The notes beneath the pieces are model-generated. The model saw nothing but the letters and a program-made list of their open reading frames with translations. It was not told the DNA's origin and made no database searches. Position numbers and translations under genes: made by a program. Positions 10,754 to 19,611 of a stretch of DNA of 64,000 bases are shown here, one piece after another. Each line of letters begins with the position of its first letter. Position 1 is the first letter of the stretch. This stretch comes from Paenibacillus terrae (GTDB taxonomy: Bacteria > Bacillota > Bacilli > Paenibacillales > Paenibacillaceae), in contig NZ_JTHP01000007.1 in the NCBI RefSeq assembly GCF_000943545.1, forward strand, positions 62,001 to 126,000. Direction: 5' to 3'.

Positions 10754-10983
10754 GGAACGCAACCTTTCTGTTATAAAGTCATGCTGGCCTGAAATACAGG
10801 CGGCGAATAGAAGACAGTGGCAACAAGAGGTAACTCAAAGAACAACTACGAGGATTGGGGGACAAAACATGTGACGTATTCAAGGCGGTACGGTCCGCCG
10901 AATGCGAATGCTTTTCAATAATTATGCAATAGCTTGACTTGAAAAACACGTCGGATCTACTGATGAATCTAATTAGTTCTATC

Positions 10984-11012
10984 ATTTTATCATTGACCTA
11001 CCATGTTAGCAA
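10984..11012 (-). promoter_or_regulatory. Candidate sigma-A promoter of glutamate synthase
   Basis: On the minus strand TTGCTA, a 17-nt spacer and TAAAAT lie about 230 nt before the gltB start. The leader between them contains a GGCGG/CCGCC hairpin near 10890 with no T run. I found no T-box, no GlnR/TnrA-type TGTNAN7TNACA box and no small gene in the 460-nt stretch 10754-11214. Confidence 0.45.
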
Positions 11013-11108
11013 TTCAAAGTTTTTATGATTGTGATAATAAATCTTTTACATTACAGCTTCAATGTGACATGCAAAAATATACTATTTTTATGTATAAATA
11101 TTCACTTT

Positions 11109-11152
11109 AAAAAATCCAGCCTTTCCCATTCCCGAAGGAACAAAAAAGGCTG
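11109..11152 (-). terminator. Intrinsic terminator of the UPF0173 hydrolase gene
   Basis: On the minus strand CAGCC(TTT) pairs with (AAA)GGCTG across a loop and is followed closely by a run of T. It lies about 60 nt after the stop codon of the hydrolase gene. Confidence 0.75.
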
Positions 11153-11214
11153 ATAAAGGATATCTGTTGAACATTCTGACTCTCAGACGTATCCCTGCAA
11201 TTCGACAGTGCAGG

Positions 11215-11898
11215 TTAAAATTCGAGGCTTTCACCGGGATTCAGGGCTTTCCCCTCAATCCCTTCCTTGTGCAGACGGTCACAGAAGGCGTTCCCGTCCT
11301 GCTCAATGCCCGGGAATGTATTGTAATGCACCGGTATCACGCGGCTTGCCCGGAGCCATTTGGCTGCCAGCAGCGCATCTTCCGGTCCCATGGTATAACC
11401 GTCACCTATCGGTAATACCGCAGCATCTATCGAGTTAGTTTCCCCAATGAGACGCATATCACCAAACAGGGCGGTATCGCCAGCATGGAAAAATGTTTTG
11501 CCGCCTATGGTCAATAAAATGCCCGCAGGCTCACCCATATATATCGTTTGTCCATCCACATTTAAAGAGGAGCTGTGAAACGCAAGCGTGAATTTTACAT
11601 GGAAGCCGTCAAATTGGTGACTGCCGCCAAGGTTCATACCGTGAGCCTTGGCTCCCTGAGATGAACAATAGTCAGCCAATTCCGCCACCGCGATTACAGG
11701 GCAATCGTTGCGCTTGGCAATTTCAACAGCATCTCCAAAATGATCCGCATGACCATGCGTCAACAGCACTGCATCCACCTGAATGTCCTCAGCTTTCACT
11801 GCTGCTTTAGGATTTCCAGTCAAAAAAGGATCAATGATAATCCGTTTGCCCTCTTCCTCCACCAGCACCACTGAATGTCCGTAATATGTGATTTTCAT
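11215..11898 (-). CDS. Metal-dependent hydrolase, UPF0173 family (YtkL-like)
   Basis: Metallo-beta-lactamase-fold hydrolase of 227 aa. The zinc motif THGHADHFGD is at about residue 53, with further metal ligands in FHAGDTALFGDM and IPVHYNTF. The cytosolic family has no firmly established substrate. The start is placed at MKITYYGHS, the usual family N-terminus, with GGAGGTG 9 nt upstream. An in-frame ATG ten codons earlier lacks a ribosome binding site. Monocistronic, with its own terminator. Confidence 0.9.
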   Translation of the reverse strand: MKITYYGHSVVLVEEEGKRIIIDPFLTGNPKAAVKAEDIQVDAVLLTHGHADHFGDAVEIAKRNDCPVIAVAELADYCSSQGAKAHGMNLGGSHQFDGFHVKFTLAFHSSSLNVDGQTIYMGEPAGILLTIGGKTFFHAGDTALFGDMRLIGETNSIDAAVLPIGDGYTMGPEDALLAAKWLRASRVIPVHYNTFPGIEQDGNAFCDRLHKEGIEGKALNPGESLEF

Positions 11899-12057
11899 AT
11901 CATCTGCCACCTCCATTGTCACTTTCAAAACTTAGGTACCTTTCCTTTACCCATTATACCTCTTTTTACATACAAGCTTCACCTGTACACGAAAAAATAC
12001 GTTCACAAAGCTGAGCCCTGTTGTTTAGAAAGGGCTGTTATTTGTAGAAGGCTGCCT

Positions 12058-12870
12058 TTATTTATAAAAGGTATGATGGCCGATTGTTTTCACCTTGGTA
12101 CGCGAATGATGCACCGTAAGATCCTGAGCCAACGTCAGCGACAGGAAAAAACAGGTATTATCAGGCACGGCTTTATGGCCGTTCAACGCAGCCGTAACCG
12201 CACGAATGCTGTCCTGATTGGGCTGAACACGACGAAGACGCCCGTTCGCAACCGGACTAAATTGCGCTTTTTGATAAATTACTGCCTGAATCGTATCGGG
12301 AAATGGGGCTGACCGCAGCCGGTTTAAGACAACGTTGGCAACTGCCACTTTGCCTTCGTACGGTTCGCCTTCTGCTTCTGCCATGACTATTTTTTGTAGC
12401 AGGAGCAGTTCTTTAGCGGAGACAGGATAGCTCCAGGTAGACAACGCCTTGTCATCCTGAGAGAGCATTTGTGTCTTCGTAAAGTAGATGGTTGTAGGAG
12501 GGGTAAGAATTGCGGACTTGCTATGCTGGACTTCAGGTTTTTTCACGCCGGTTGCAACATTGCTCCGGGCTTGTCCCGCCTGCTTCATCTGGGAAGCGGG
12601 TAACGGAGTCGGCATGATTTGTTTCCAGCTCGGCTGCCCATGAGCCTTGGCAAAGATGGGACTTGTCCTGTTTGACCCGTTATGGGTCCCCATCCTGTCC
12701 CCGTGTGAAGGAGCCAAAGAGTTCCCTGACCAGCTCAGAGATTGCATAGGTGCATTTTTATGATTTTTCTGTGTTTGTTGAACCTCAGCGTAGAGGCCTA
12801 CCCCCAATATACAAACAAGCAGCACACTCAAAAGAGGTGCAAACCAACGGTGTTCTTTAACGATTTCCAT
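12058..12870 (-). CDS. Cell wall hydrolase of the SleB/CwlJ family
   Basis: Protein of 270 aa. An N-terminal hydrophobic segment (WFAPLLSVLLVCILGVGLYA) serves as signal or anchor, a proline/glutamine-rich low-complexity region of about 120 residues follows, and the C-terminal Hydrolase_2 domain begins at KIVMAEAEGEPYEGKVAVANVVLNR. The Glu in MAEAEGE is the expected catalytic acid. Family members cut spore cortex or vegetative peptidoglycan. The ATG at 12870 has AGGAGG 6 nt upstream; the nine-codon longer frame has none. A role in spore germination is possible; no ypeB- or gerQ-like partner is adjacent. Confidence 0.85.
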   Translation of the reverse strand: MEIVKEHRWFAPLLSVLLVCILGVGLYAEVQQTQKNHKNAPMQSLSWSGNSLAPSHGDRMGTHNGSNRTSPIFAKAHGQPSWKQIMPTPLPASQMKQAGQARSNVATGVKKPEVQHSKSAILTPPTTIYFTKTQMLSQDDKALSTWSYPVSAKELLLLQKIVMAEAEGEPYEGKVAVANVVLNRLRSAPFPDTIQAVIYQKAQFSPVANGRLRRVQPNQDSIRAVTAALNGHKAVPDNTCFFLSLTLAQDLTVHHSRTKVKTIGHHTFYK

Positions 12871-12972
12871 AATGTTCCTCCTGTTAACTTTAGGCACATT
12901 CCTCAGATATGTAACCCAAAATGCGCCTTTTGAATAACGCTGAAATACTATATCACTAAAATCGCTGATAGA

Positions 12973-13584
12973 TCAAGGGTTTCGCCTTGATAATGGGATT
13001 GTTTGAATTATTTGGTACATCGGTTTTTGGCCCATTCGGGTCGCGTACAAAACAAATTCTCCCACTTCCCACGGCTTGCCTATCCGGTCATCGGACTGAA
13101 AAATAGACGCCGGAACAGGCTCCTGCCCTGTATATGAACGTGCTACTGTGATATGGGGTCGGTAAGGCCGTTCCTCTGGCTTAAAGCCAAGCGGTTCGGT
13201 AGCCTGAACTATGGATTGGTGGAGCTGGTTCAAACAATCCTTCTGCCCCGTAACTACCCTCCATAGCACACGCGGAAATCCATCTCGTCCAAAAGTCCCC
13301 GGTTCGCCAATGCCGAGAGTGAACGGGGAATGTGCAGCGGCCGCCTGAAATAAAGCCTGTTCCAGTTCCGGTATATCCTTGGTCGCCACATCCCCCAGGA
13401 ACTGAAGTGTCACGTGGTAATCCCTGAAATCGGTCCATTTGCGAAAAGAAAGTTCGTTAACATCCTGTTCCACCCAGCGGCGTAACTCCTTCTTATGCTC
13501 GCTCGGGAGAGCAATCGCGGTAAAAAGTCTTTGTGTTTGTGCTGTTTGCGGTACTACCAGCGGTAATCCGTTCATCGTCATCGT
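12973..13584 (-). CDS. thpR: RNA 2',3'-cyclic phosphodiesterase (2H family)
   Basis: 2H phosphoesterase with the two HxT motifs: YHVTLQFLG near residue 46 and YRPHITVARS near residue 140. The family opens 2',3'-cyclic phosphates and was first named 2'-5' RNA ligase. AAAGGAAG precedes two ATGs at 13584 and 13578; the ORF can be read from 13617 but no binding site supports that. It is divergently transcribed from the dehydrogenase at 13760, sharing a 175-nt intergenic region. Confidence 0.88.
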   Translation of the reverse strand, partial: TMTMNGLPLVVPQTAQTQRLFTAIALPSEHKKELRRWVEQDVNELSFRKWTDFRDYHVTLQFLGDVATKDIPELEQALFQAAAAHSPFTLGIGEPGTFGRDGFPRVLWRVVTGQKDCLNQLHQSIVQATEPLGFKPEERPYRPHITVARSYTGQEPVPASIFQSDDRIGKPWEVGEFVLYATRMGQKPMYQIIQTIPLSRRNP

Positions 13585-13759
13585 CTTCCTTTCATCCCTA
13601 ATCAGAGCTATAGTCATTCGTTGTTATTTAAAGTGACACAGCAAGCTGGTTTTCCCCCTATTTATGCAATCTTCCCGCCAATCTGTTATCCTTGAAAGGA
13701 TGATTCATCAGAATATATTGGAAGCTCCAAAGAATCAAAAACCGAGGAGGTAATGAATC

Positions 13760-14716
13760 ATGGGAACCATCGTAAGTTTACACCAGCTTACCACAGAGCA
13801 AGAAAAGCAAGTTCGTGCAGCAGCTCCGGGCTATGAGCTGTTCATTGGTAAAGCCCAAGAGCTGGAGCCTGAACAAATCCGACAGGCAGAGGTCATTTTA
13901 GGCTGGTCCAAGCATATTTCCGAAGCGGCTTTGCAGCCAGACAGCAAGCTGAAATGGATACAGACCTGGTCTGCGGGTATTGATAAGCTGCCACTTGCAG
14001 AGCTGGAAAAGCGTCATATTTTACTCACCAATACAAGTGGCGTTCATGCCGTTCCGATTACGGAGCAAATCTTTGGGATGCTGCTGTCGCATACACGTTA
14101 TTTACAGCAAGCAGCTCTTTTGCAGCATCAGAAAACATGGCAGCCACCGAAAGGCGAGCTGACGGAATTACGTGGCAAAACGCTGTTGATTACAGGCGTG
14201 GGTGAAATCGGTCGTGAAACGGCCCGGATTGCAGAAGCCTTCGGCATACGAGTGATCGGAGTCCGGCGTTCCGGCAAGGATGCCCCTCATGTGAAGCGCA
14301 TGTATACAAATGAGCAATTACATGAAGCGCTAGGAGAAGCGGATATTGTGGTGAATATTTTGCCATTCACCGAGGAAACCCGTCACTTCTTTGACGAAAA
14401 GGCATTTGCAGCCATGCGTAAGGGAGCTTTCTTCATTAATGTAGGTCGTGGCGGCACTGTCTATACGGATGCACTTGTGCGCTCTCTGGAGCAAAAGCAT
14501 ATTGCCTTTGCCGGACTGGATGTATTCGAGGAAGAACCGCTACCCACGTCGCATCCGCTGTGGAGTCTGGAGAATGTCCTGATCACGCCGCATATTGCAG
14601 GCGACACGGACCACTACGCTGAACGTGCAGTAGATATTTTCCTCACCAATTTGAATGCCTACACAGCCGATCAGGAGCTGCCGCTGAATTTGGTCAACTA
14701 TAAAACTCAGTATTAA
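13760..14716 (+). CDS. D-2-hydroxyacid dehydrogenase (NAD-binding)
   Basis: Oxidoreductase of 318 aa in the D-isomer-specific 2-hydroxyacid dehydrogenase family. The Rossmann motif is GVGEIGRETARIAEAFG (about residue 147); NVGRGGTVYTDAL and the catalytic His in LITPHIAGDTDHYAERA follow. GAGGAGG lies about 10 nt before the ATG. The substrate cannot be read from the sequence; close relatives reduce glyoxylate, hydroxypyruvate or 2-keto acids. It stands alone on the plus strand between two minus-strand genes. Confidence 0.9.
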   Translation: MGTIVSLHQLTTEQEKQVRAAAPGYELFIGKAQELEPEQIRQAEVILGWSKHISEAALQPDSKLKWIQTWSAGIDKLPLAELEKRHILLTNTSGVHAVPITEQIFGMLLSHTRYLQQAALLQHQKTWQPPKGELTELRGKTLLITGVGEIGRETARIAEAFGIRVIGVRRSGKDAPHVKRMYTNEQLHEALGEADIVVNILPFTEETRHFFDEKAFAAMRKGAFFINVGRGGTVYTDALVRSLEQKHIAFAGLDVFEEEPLPTSHPLWSLENVLITPHIAGDTDHYAERAVDIFLTNLNAYTADQELPLNLVNYKTQY

Positions 14717-14724
14717 CAAACCAA

Positions 14725-15714
14725 TTACTCACAGATCCATATTTCCCGGCTCATACCTGTCTTGTGTATACGGCATTGCTCCGTGAGGGTCCAGCCTGAC
14801 TGGGACAGCAATGCTGCCATCGGCTCCGTGCTTACGACTACCGCTCGTGCAGCCAAGCGTCTCAGACTGCGCAGCATCTGCTTTTGTTCATCGGCAGGGA
14901 GCACGGAGCACAGGTTATAGGGCATATCCAATATGGCCGCATCATAGGTCCCCTCCAGCAGATTCATATCTCCCAGCTTTACCCGATCCTCTTCATATCC
15001 AAAATGACGCAAATTCACGCGTGCCCCGCGTACGGCCAGCGGATTAATATCACAACCGCGAATATCTTTTCCCATGCTCATTGCTTCAATCATCACATTG
15101 CCCATGCCACAACACGGGTCCAGCAACTTCAATCGGCCCACATCTATATCCTGTGCTGCTATGTCATTCACTGCTAAATTCACAAGCGCTTTGGCTACCA
15201 GCACTGGTAGTCCGGTGGAATAGTTTTGCGGCTTATGACGGCGCTCCAGCCACGATCTGTCACTGTATATGCACTTGCCAAGCAGCCACCGCTCTCCTAC
15301 CCGTATGACACCCAGGGTGACATCCGGTTCTTTCATTTGCGCCTGTCCTCGAATACGTGCGCCAATGCGTCTTTCTATACCGCGACGCTCGTCATAGTCG
15401 GCCACGTTGTCGCCTTCCTTGAGGCACAGGACCTTGAAGGTCTTCCCTTCTTCAAGATGAATTGCGGAAGCTGCTTCGCATAGCTCATCCAACGTACCCG
15501 CATCTGCGGTCACATCCAGCCGAAGATGGATGAACGGGCTGGTGCCCGGCTCCAACCGCCGATGGGACAGCAGCGTGGAATCTTGCTCAGGGGGGTGACC
15601 GAACAAGTTTTTCAACTCCAAAAGACACAGCTCTCGCTCGGTTTCATGACACGCGTAAGTATATATGTATCTTTGCATATTCATAGCAGAACTATTTATT
15701 TCATGTCGGTTCAT
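14725..15714 (-). CDS. Trm11-like RNA methyltransferase (UPF0020)
   Basis: SAM-dependent methylase of about 330 aa. The N-terminal half resembles the THUMP-type RNA-binding part of Trm11-family enzymes. The C-terminal Rossmann domain has LLDPCCGMGNVMIEAMSMG (SAM site) and DMPYNL, the DPPY/NPPY-type catalytic motif of N2-guanosine methylases. The target is probably tRNA, by family. The ATG at 15714 has AAAGAG upstream; a GTG at 15741 overlaps the preceding gene but lacks a site. It sits directly behind the luciferase-like gene and probably shares its transcript. Confidence 0.8.
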   Translation of the reverse strand: MNRHEINSSAMNMQRYIYTYACHETERELCLLELKNLFGHPPEQDSTLLSHRRLEPGTSPFIHLRLDVTADAGTLDELCEAASAIHLEEGKTFKVLCLKEGDNVADYDERRGIERRIGARIRGQAQMKEPDVTLGVIRVGERWLLGKCIYSDRSWLERRHKPQNYSTGLPVLVAKALVNLAVNDIAAQDIDVGRLKLLDPCCGMGNVMIEAMSMGKDIRGCDINPLAVRGARVNLRHFGYEEDRVKLGDMNLLEGTYDAAILDMPYNLCSVLPADEQKQMLRSLRRLAARAVVVSTEPMAALLSQSGWTLTEQCRIHKTGMSREIWICE

Positions 15715-15727
15715 GTCAGATCTCTTT

Positions 15728-16672
15728 TCATTTGGAATCACAGCTAGAATTTACGGCCTCCGCTATAAGACGGTAGGATTGAAGCCGCTGCTCATAATCG
15801 GGAATGGGTGTGACCAACAAAAATTCATCATTATCGTATTCAACCTGCAAGCTGCGCAACCGTTCGGCAACATCCGATGCTGTTCCCACCAGCCAATTAG
15901 CCCGCATCGCCGGGTCACCCATCGTAATCTGTGCAGCCCACCGCTGCGCCTGTTCATTCGTTGAGGCACATATGGCCCCTACAGCAACCATCGTACGGGG
16001 CTTGTCCATTCGTTTGGACGGCTGAAAGCCGGAACGGTACATGCTCAGCATATCTCTCGTATCCTGCTCACTCATAAATTGACCGAACGCATAGCCAGTT
16101 GAATACCGGGCGGCGTAATCGGCACTTTTACGGTTTGTACCCAGCATCCACAGCGCAGGTGGCTGTTCAGGCATCGGGCGGGCAAACACGCGCACCTGCT
16201 CATACTCGTAGGTACCTTCCAGCAAAGCCAGCAGCGCTTCCATCGTCTGTGGCAGTTCAGCCACATGCTGGAGAAAGTTGCCGCTCAGCGCCATCGAAGC
16301 ATGTGGTCCTCCACCGGGTGCTCTCCCGAGACCCAGCTCGACTCTGCCCGGATATAGAGCCGCCAGCAGATGAAACCATTCTGCGACCTTGACCGGACTA
16401 TAATGCGGAAGCAAAATAGCCCCTGCCCCCAGCTTGATTTTCCGGGTCACTGCCCCGATGTGAGCCAGCAGCACTTCCGGGCTGGAGGAAGCTAGCCCCT
16501 CCATATCATGATGCTCCGAGGTCCAGTAGCGCGTATAGCCCCATGCTTCCGCACGTCTCGCCAGTTCTCCCGCCCATTGAACGGCCTGCTCCGGTCGGTT
16601 TCCGGGCAATAACGGCACCATATCCAGTACCCCCAAATTCAGTGATTTAGCAGGTATAGACTGAGAACCCAT
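15728..16672 (-). CDS. Luciferase-like (LLM class) flavin oxidoreductase
   Basis: Bacterial luciferase-like monooxygenase of 314 aa, a TIM-barrel FMN/F420-type enzyme. Typical segments are LGVLDMVPLLPG, YTRYWTSEHHDMEGLASSSPEVLLAHI and GLGRAPGGG; the C-terminal part includes GTASDVAERL. Relatives act on alkanal, alkane or unknown substrates; none can be assigned. The start at 16672 follows AAGGGGGGA by 6 nt; the ATG at 16696 has no such site. A 116-bp repeat lies immediately upstream. Confidence 0.88.
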   Translation of the reverse strand: MGSQSIPAKSLNLGVLDMVPLLPGNRPEQAVQWAGELARRAEAWGYTRYWTSEHHDMEGLASSSPEVLLAHIGAVTRKIKLGAGAILLPHYSPVKVAEWFHLLAALYPGRVELGLGRAPGGGPHASMALSGNFLQHVAELPQTMEALLALLEGTYEYEQVRVFARPMPEQPPALWMLGTNRKSADYAARYSTGYAFGQFMSEQDTRDMLSMYRSGFQPSKRMDKPRTMVAVGAICASTNEQAQRWAAQITMGDPAMRANWLVGTASDVAERLRSLQVEYDNDEFLLVTPIPDYEQRLQSYRLIAEAVNSSCDSK

Positions 16673-16731
16673 AGATATTCCCCCCTTCTTTTCCATACTT
16701 AAAAACCAGTTTCTTCTACTATATAGGGTTC

Positions 16732-16847
16732 AGCATTTTGCATAATTCGATTTCCAACGCTCGAAAGTACAATAGATAGACGAACTAAATCGTTTCGATC
16801 TCTATATTGCTGATTTGAAATCGCTCTTGGGATTTATGCAAAATGCT
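16732..16847. repeat. 116-bp palindromic repeat, copy A2
   Basis: Same 116-bp length and same ends (AGCATTTTGCAT / ATGCAAAATGCT) as copies A1 and A3. It lies between the dgt stop codon (17 nt away) and the start of the luciferase-like gene, so it would be in the leader of the latter. Confidence 0.9.
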
Positions 16848-16863
16848 CGGTCAACATGAAATG

Positions 16864-18279
16864 TTAGTCCAGATCGTAAATAGAACCCACCTTCAAACCA
16901 TACAGCTCATTATATATTTTCTCGGCAAAAGCATCGGTCATCCCTGCAATATAATCAATGACCATATGCTCCCATGTCCAAATCGGTTTTGCCTTGCCCT
17001 GATCACGTTCAAAGCGTTGAAGCCAATCACTCGGAATAATGGACTTGGATGTCTCTGGATCGAGAAAAGCCAGCCACAGGCGTCTGAGCATCCATTCACT
17101 CCGTTTTTGCAGCCGCTGTACGCGCAGATCACGGATCATCGTGACCCAGGCAAAGCTTTTCAGCACACTCACGGTACGAAGCATATCGAGATCCTCGCTT
17201 CCATCCCGCACAAAAGTAACCTTTTTCCAATCACCCACATCAATTACACCCAAGCTGCTGACGAATAAACTGACCCAGTACGCTTTCACCTCACGCCGGG
17301 TGCGGGAATAATCGTGTTCACACATCGGCATCTTTCCATTCCATACCTTCAAAAATTCGCTAAGCACAGCCGCCACCTTCTGTTCGATCTGAGCCAGCTG
17401 CCAGCCTTGCCAGAAGCTATCCTCCAACGTGGTGATTTTTTCTGTAATCAGTCGGATCAAGTACGGATCATACAAAAAATGCTCGTGCACCTCAATTTTC
17501 CCTGCCTTAATTCCGTCCTCCAGATCATGCGCTGAATACGCAATATCATCGCACAGGTCCATAAGCTGGGCCTCCAGCGTCTTTTGACCATCAGGAATTC
17601 CCCAATCCTCACGGATGGAACGAATGTATTCCCACTCATGCAGGTACATCCCTTTTTTGTTTAAAATCCCCGGATACGGATACTTGTTGATTCCCAGTAA
17701 AACAGCGTCCGACAAATTCAGACCATCCACGTTCTCACGCTTCTCCAAAAACATAATTAGTCGGAAATTGTGTGCGTTCCCCTCAAAATGCTCGTAGATT
17801 CGCCGCTCACGTGCATATGCCTCCAATCCCTGCTTGGAATCAGGCGTGAAACCTCCAGCGGCCGCTATCTTTGCCACCTTCGTCTCGATCAACTGATCCA
17901 AAATGCCGTCCAGTACCTCTTCGCCCTTGTGTCCGAACGGCGGATGGCCAAAATCATGCGCAATGGACGCACATTCCACCACCTCGGGGTCAATAATCAA
18001 CCCGGCGTTATCCGCCTGCCCCAGCTCAACCTCGGGATGCCGCCGCAACAAGCTGCGTGCCGCTTCGCGTGCAATCTGCGCTACCTCCAGCGAATGCGTC
18101 AGCCGTGTGCGATAATAATCGCCCGTGCCTGCGCCAAATACCTGTGATTTGCCTTGCAGCCGACGAAAGGTCGGTGAATGGATCAATCGGGAGTAATCCC
18201 GTTCATATGCTGCCCGTGAAGCGTCGCTTCGTGTCTGCTCCGGAAACTGCCGATGCTCTCTCTTGTTTTGCCATGTCAT
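16864..18279 (-). CDS. dgt: Deoxyguanosinetriphosphate triphosphohydrolase
   Basis: HD-domain dNTPase that splits dGTP to deoxyguanosine and triphosphate, affecting dNTP balance. Metal ligands are visible as His62 in LTHSLEVAQIARE and the pair in SIAHDFGHPPFGHKGE. The N-terminal RTRLTHS and LQGKSQVFG segments are typical. Length 471 aa fits the larger Dgt class. The start is ATG 18279 after GGGAGTGGG; a TTG at 18303 lacks a ribosome binding site. Single gene, with a 116-bp repeat 17 nt after its stop. Confidence 0.93.
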   Translation of the reverse strand: MTWQNKREHRQFPEQTRSDASRAAYERDYSRLIHSPTFRRLQGKSQVFGAGTGDYYRTRLTHSLEVAQIAREAARSLLRRHPEVELGQADNAGLIIDPEVVECASIAHDFGHPPFGHKGEEVLDGILDQLIETKVAKIAAAGGFTPDSKQGLEAYARERRIYEHFEGNAHNFRLIMFLEKRENVDGLNLSDAVLLGINKYPYPGILNKKGMYLHEWEYIRSIREDWGIPDGQKTLEAQLMDLCDDIAYSAHDLEDGIKAGKIEVHEHFLYDPYLIRLITEKITTLEDSFWQGWQLAQIEQKVAAVLSEFLKVWNGKMPMCEHDYSRTRREVKAYWVSLFVSSLGVIDVGDWKKVTFVRDGSEDLDMLRTVSVLKSFAWVTMIRDLRVQRLQKRSEWMLRRLWLAFLDPETSKSIIPSDWLQRFERDQGKAKPIWTWEHMVIDYIAGMTDAFAEKIYNELYGLKVGSIYDLD

Positions 18280-18418
18280 AAAGCCCACTCCCAACGTACT
18301 CAATTGGAGTGATTATACATTTTTTTCACGTCTCAGGAAAGCTGACATGACTTGCATCAAGAAGATTGTATGTCACAGTTGAATGAATCGAAGTTCATTA
18401 CACGAAAAATATCATATG

Positions 18419-18470
18419 AAAAAGGTGTTCCTCCAGCCATTAGGATTCAGGCCGGGGAACACCTTTTTTA
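18419..18470. terminator. Bidirectional intrinsic terminator after the dpp operon
   Basis: GGTGTTCC and GGAACACC form the stem with a loop of about 24 nt. A T run follows on the plus strand and a T5 on the minus strand. It closes the minus-strand dppABC operon about 200 nt after the dppC stop. Confidence 0.8.
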
Positions 18471-18528
18471 TTAATATTAGAAGCATATAAGCTAAACTTG
18501 AAAAGTGTACATAGAAAACGGAGTAGGC

Positions 18529-18602
18529 GGAATGGTGCTGTACAAGCGAAGCGGTCGCTTTCAAAGCTTTCCGTAGGAAAGCTCGCTTGGGAAGCACCAT
18601 CC
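18529..18602. repeat. Structured 74-bp inverted repeat in the dpp 3' region
   Basis: GGAATGGTGCT at the left pairs with AGCACCATCC at the right, and a perfect inner hairpin AGCTTTCC-gta-GGAAAGCT sits in the middle. It has no T run, so it is not a simple terminator. The stretch 18280-18664 otherwise shows only the terminator at 18419-18470. Confidence 0.6.
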
Positions 18603-18664
18603 GACTGCGCAATGGCGCTAAAGGTAACTATTAAGTTCGGTTTATATACCTCACTACTTCTGTT

Positions 18665-19576
18665 CTAACGCTTCGCCCTCGGGTCCAGCACATCCCGCAA
18701 GCCGTCCCCCATCAGGTTAAAGCCCAATACGGTCAGCATAATGGATATACCCGGAAAAATAACGGTCCATGGCGCATTCTGGATATATTGGCGCGAATCC
18801 GACAGCATTTTCCCCCACTCCGGCTGAGGAGGTTGTGCGCCCAAGCCGAGAAATCCAAGCGCCGCCGCTTCAATGATCGCCGTTCCAATTCCCAGCGTGC
18901 CCTGTACGATGATCGGTGTCAGGCTGTTCGGCAAAATATATCGGAGTATAATTCGAACATTATTCGCCCCAAGCGCTCTGGCAGAAGTGATGTATTCCTC
19001 GGTTTTGACACTAAGCACTTTGGAGCGCACCAACCGTCCGTAAGTTGGTACATTGACGATCGCAATGGCATACAGTGCATTTTCCAGGGAAGGCCCTAAA
19101 ATAGCAACGATAGCAATCGCCAGCAGAATCCCCGGAAACGCCAGTAAAATGTCGAACAGCCGCGAGATGATCATATCTGCCCATTTTCCATAAAATCCCG
19201 CAACTAAACCTAAAGCCGTTCCTACGACCATTGAACCAATGACGGACAGAAAACCGACCCACAACGAGATTCTGGCTCCATACAGCGTACGGGTCAGCAA
19301 ATCCCGGCCGAGATCGTCCGTCCCGAACCAATGCTCTGCGGAAGGGGGCTGCAAGCGACCCACCAAATTCTGCGCTTTATAGTCAAACGGAGCAATCCAC
19401 GGCGCGATCAAAGCGATAATGACAAAGAAGATAATAATGCTGAGGCCGACGAGCGCCATTTTATTGTGTTGGAAAGCCCTCCACGCGTCTCTCCAAGGGC
19501 CGGAAACGACAGGCACATGAACCAGCGTATGGCGTGTCGTCGGTATGTTGTTGGGTTCCATCGAAAATTGTGACAT
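18665..19576 (-). CDS. dppC: Peptide ABC transporter permease, DppC/OppC type
   Basis: Inner-membrane permease of 303 aa. An N-terminal OppC segment (RDAWRAFQHNKMALVGLSII) is followed by about six helices and the EAA loop region (ARALGANNVRIILRYILPNS). WFGTDDLGRDLLTRTLYGARISL is a typical DppC signature. GGGGGAG lies 8 nt before ATG 19576. The gap to dppB is 35 nt. No ATPase genes (dppD/F) follow, so the importer must borrow ATPases encoded elsewhere. Confidence 0.9.
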   Translation of the reverse strand: MSQFSMEPNNIPTTRHTLVHVPVVSGPWRDAWRAFQHNKMALVGLSIIIFFVIIALIAPWIAPFDYKAQNLVGRLQPPSAEHWFGTDDLGRDLLTRTLYGARISLWVGFLSVIGSMVVGTALGLVAGFYGKWADMIISRLFDILLAFPGILLAIAIVAILGPSLENALYAIAIVNVPTYGRLVRSKVLSVKTEEYITSARALGANNVRIILRYILPNSLTPIIVQGTLGIGTAIIEAAALGFLGLGAQPPQPEWGKMLSDSRQYIQNAPWTVIFPGISIMLTVLGFNLMGDGLRDVLDPRAKR

Positions 19577-19611
19577 CGGACAAGCTCCCCCTTGACCCAT
19601 TGACGACTTGA

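Noticed and set aside
10754..11214. T-box, GlnR/TnrA box or small RNA in the glutamate synthase leader
   Set aside because: No match to TGTNAN7TNACA with correct spacing and no T-box core motif found by eye.
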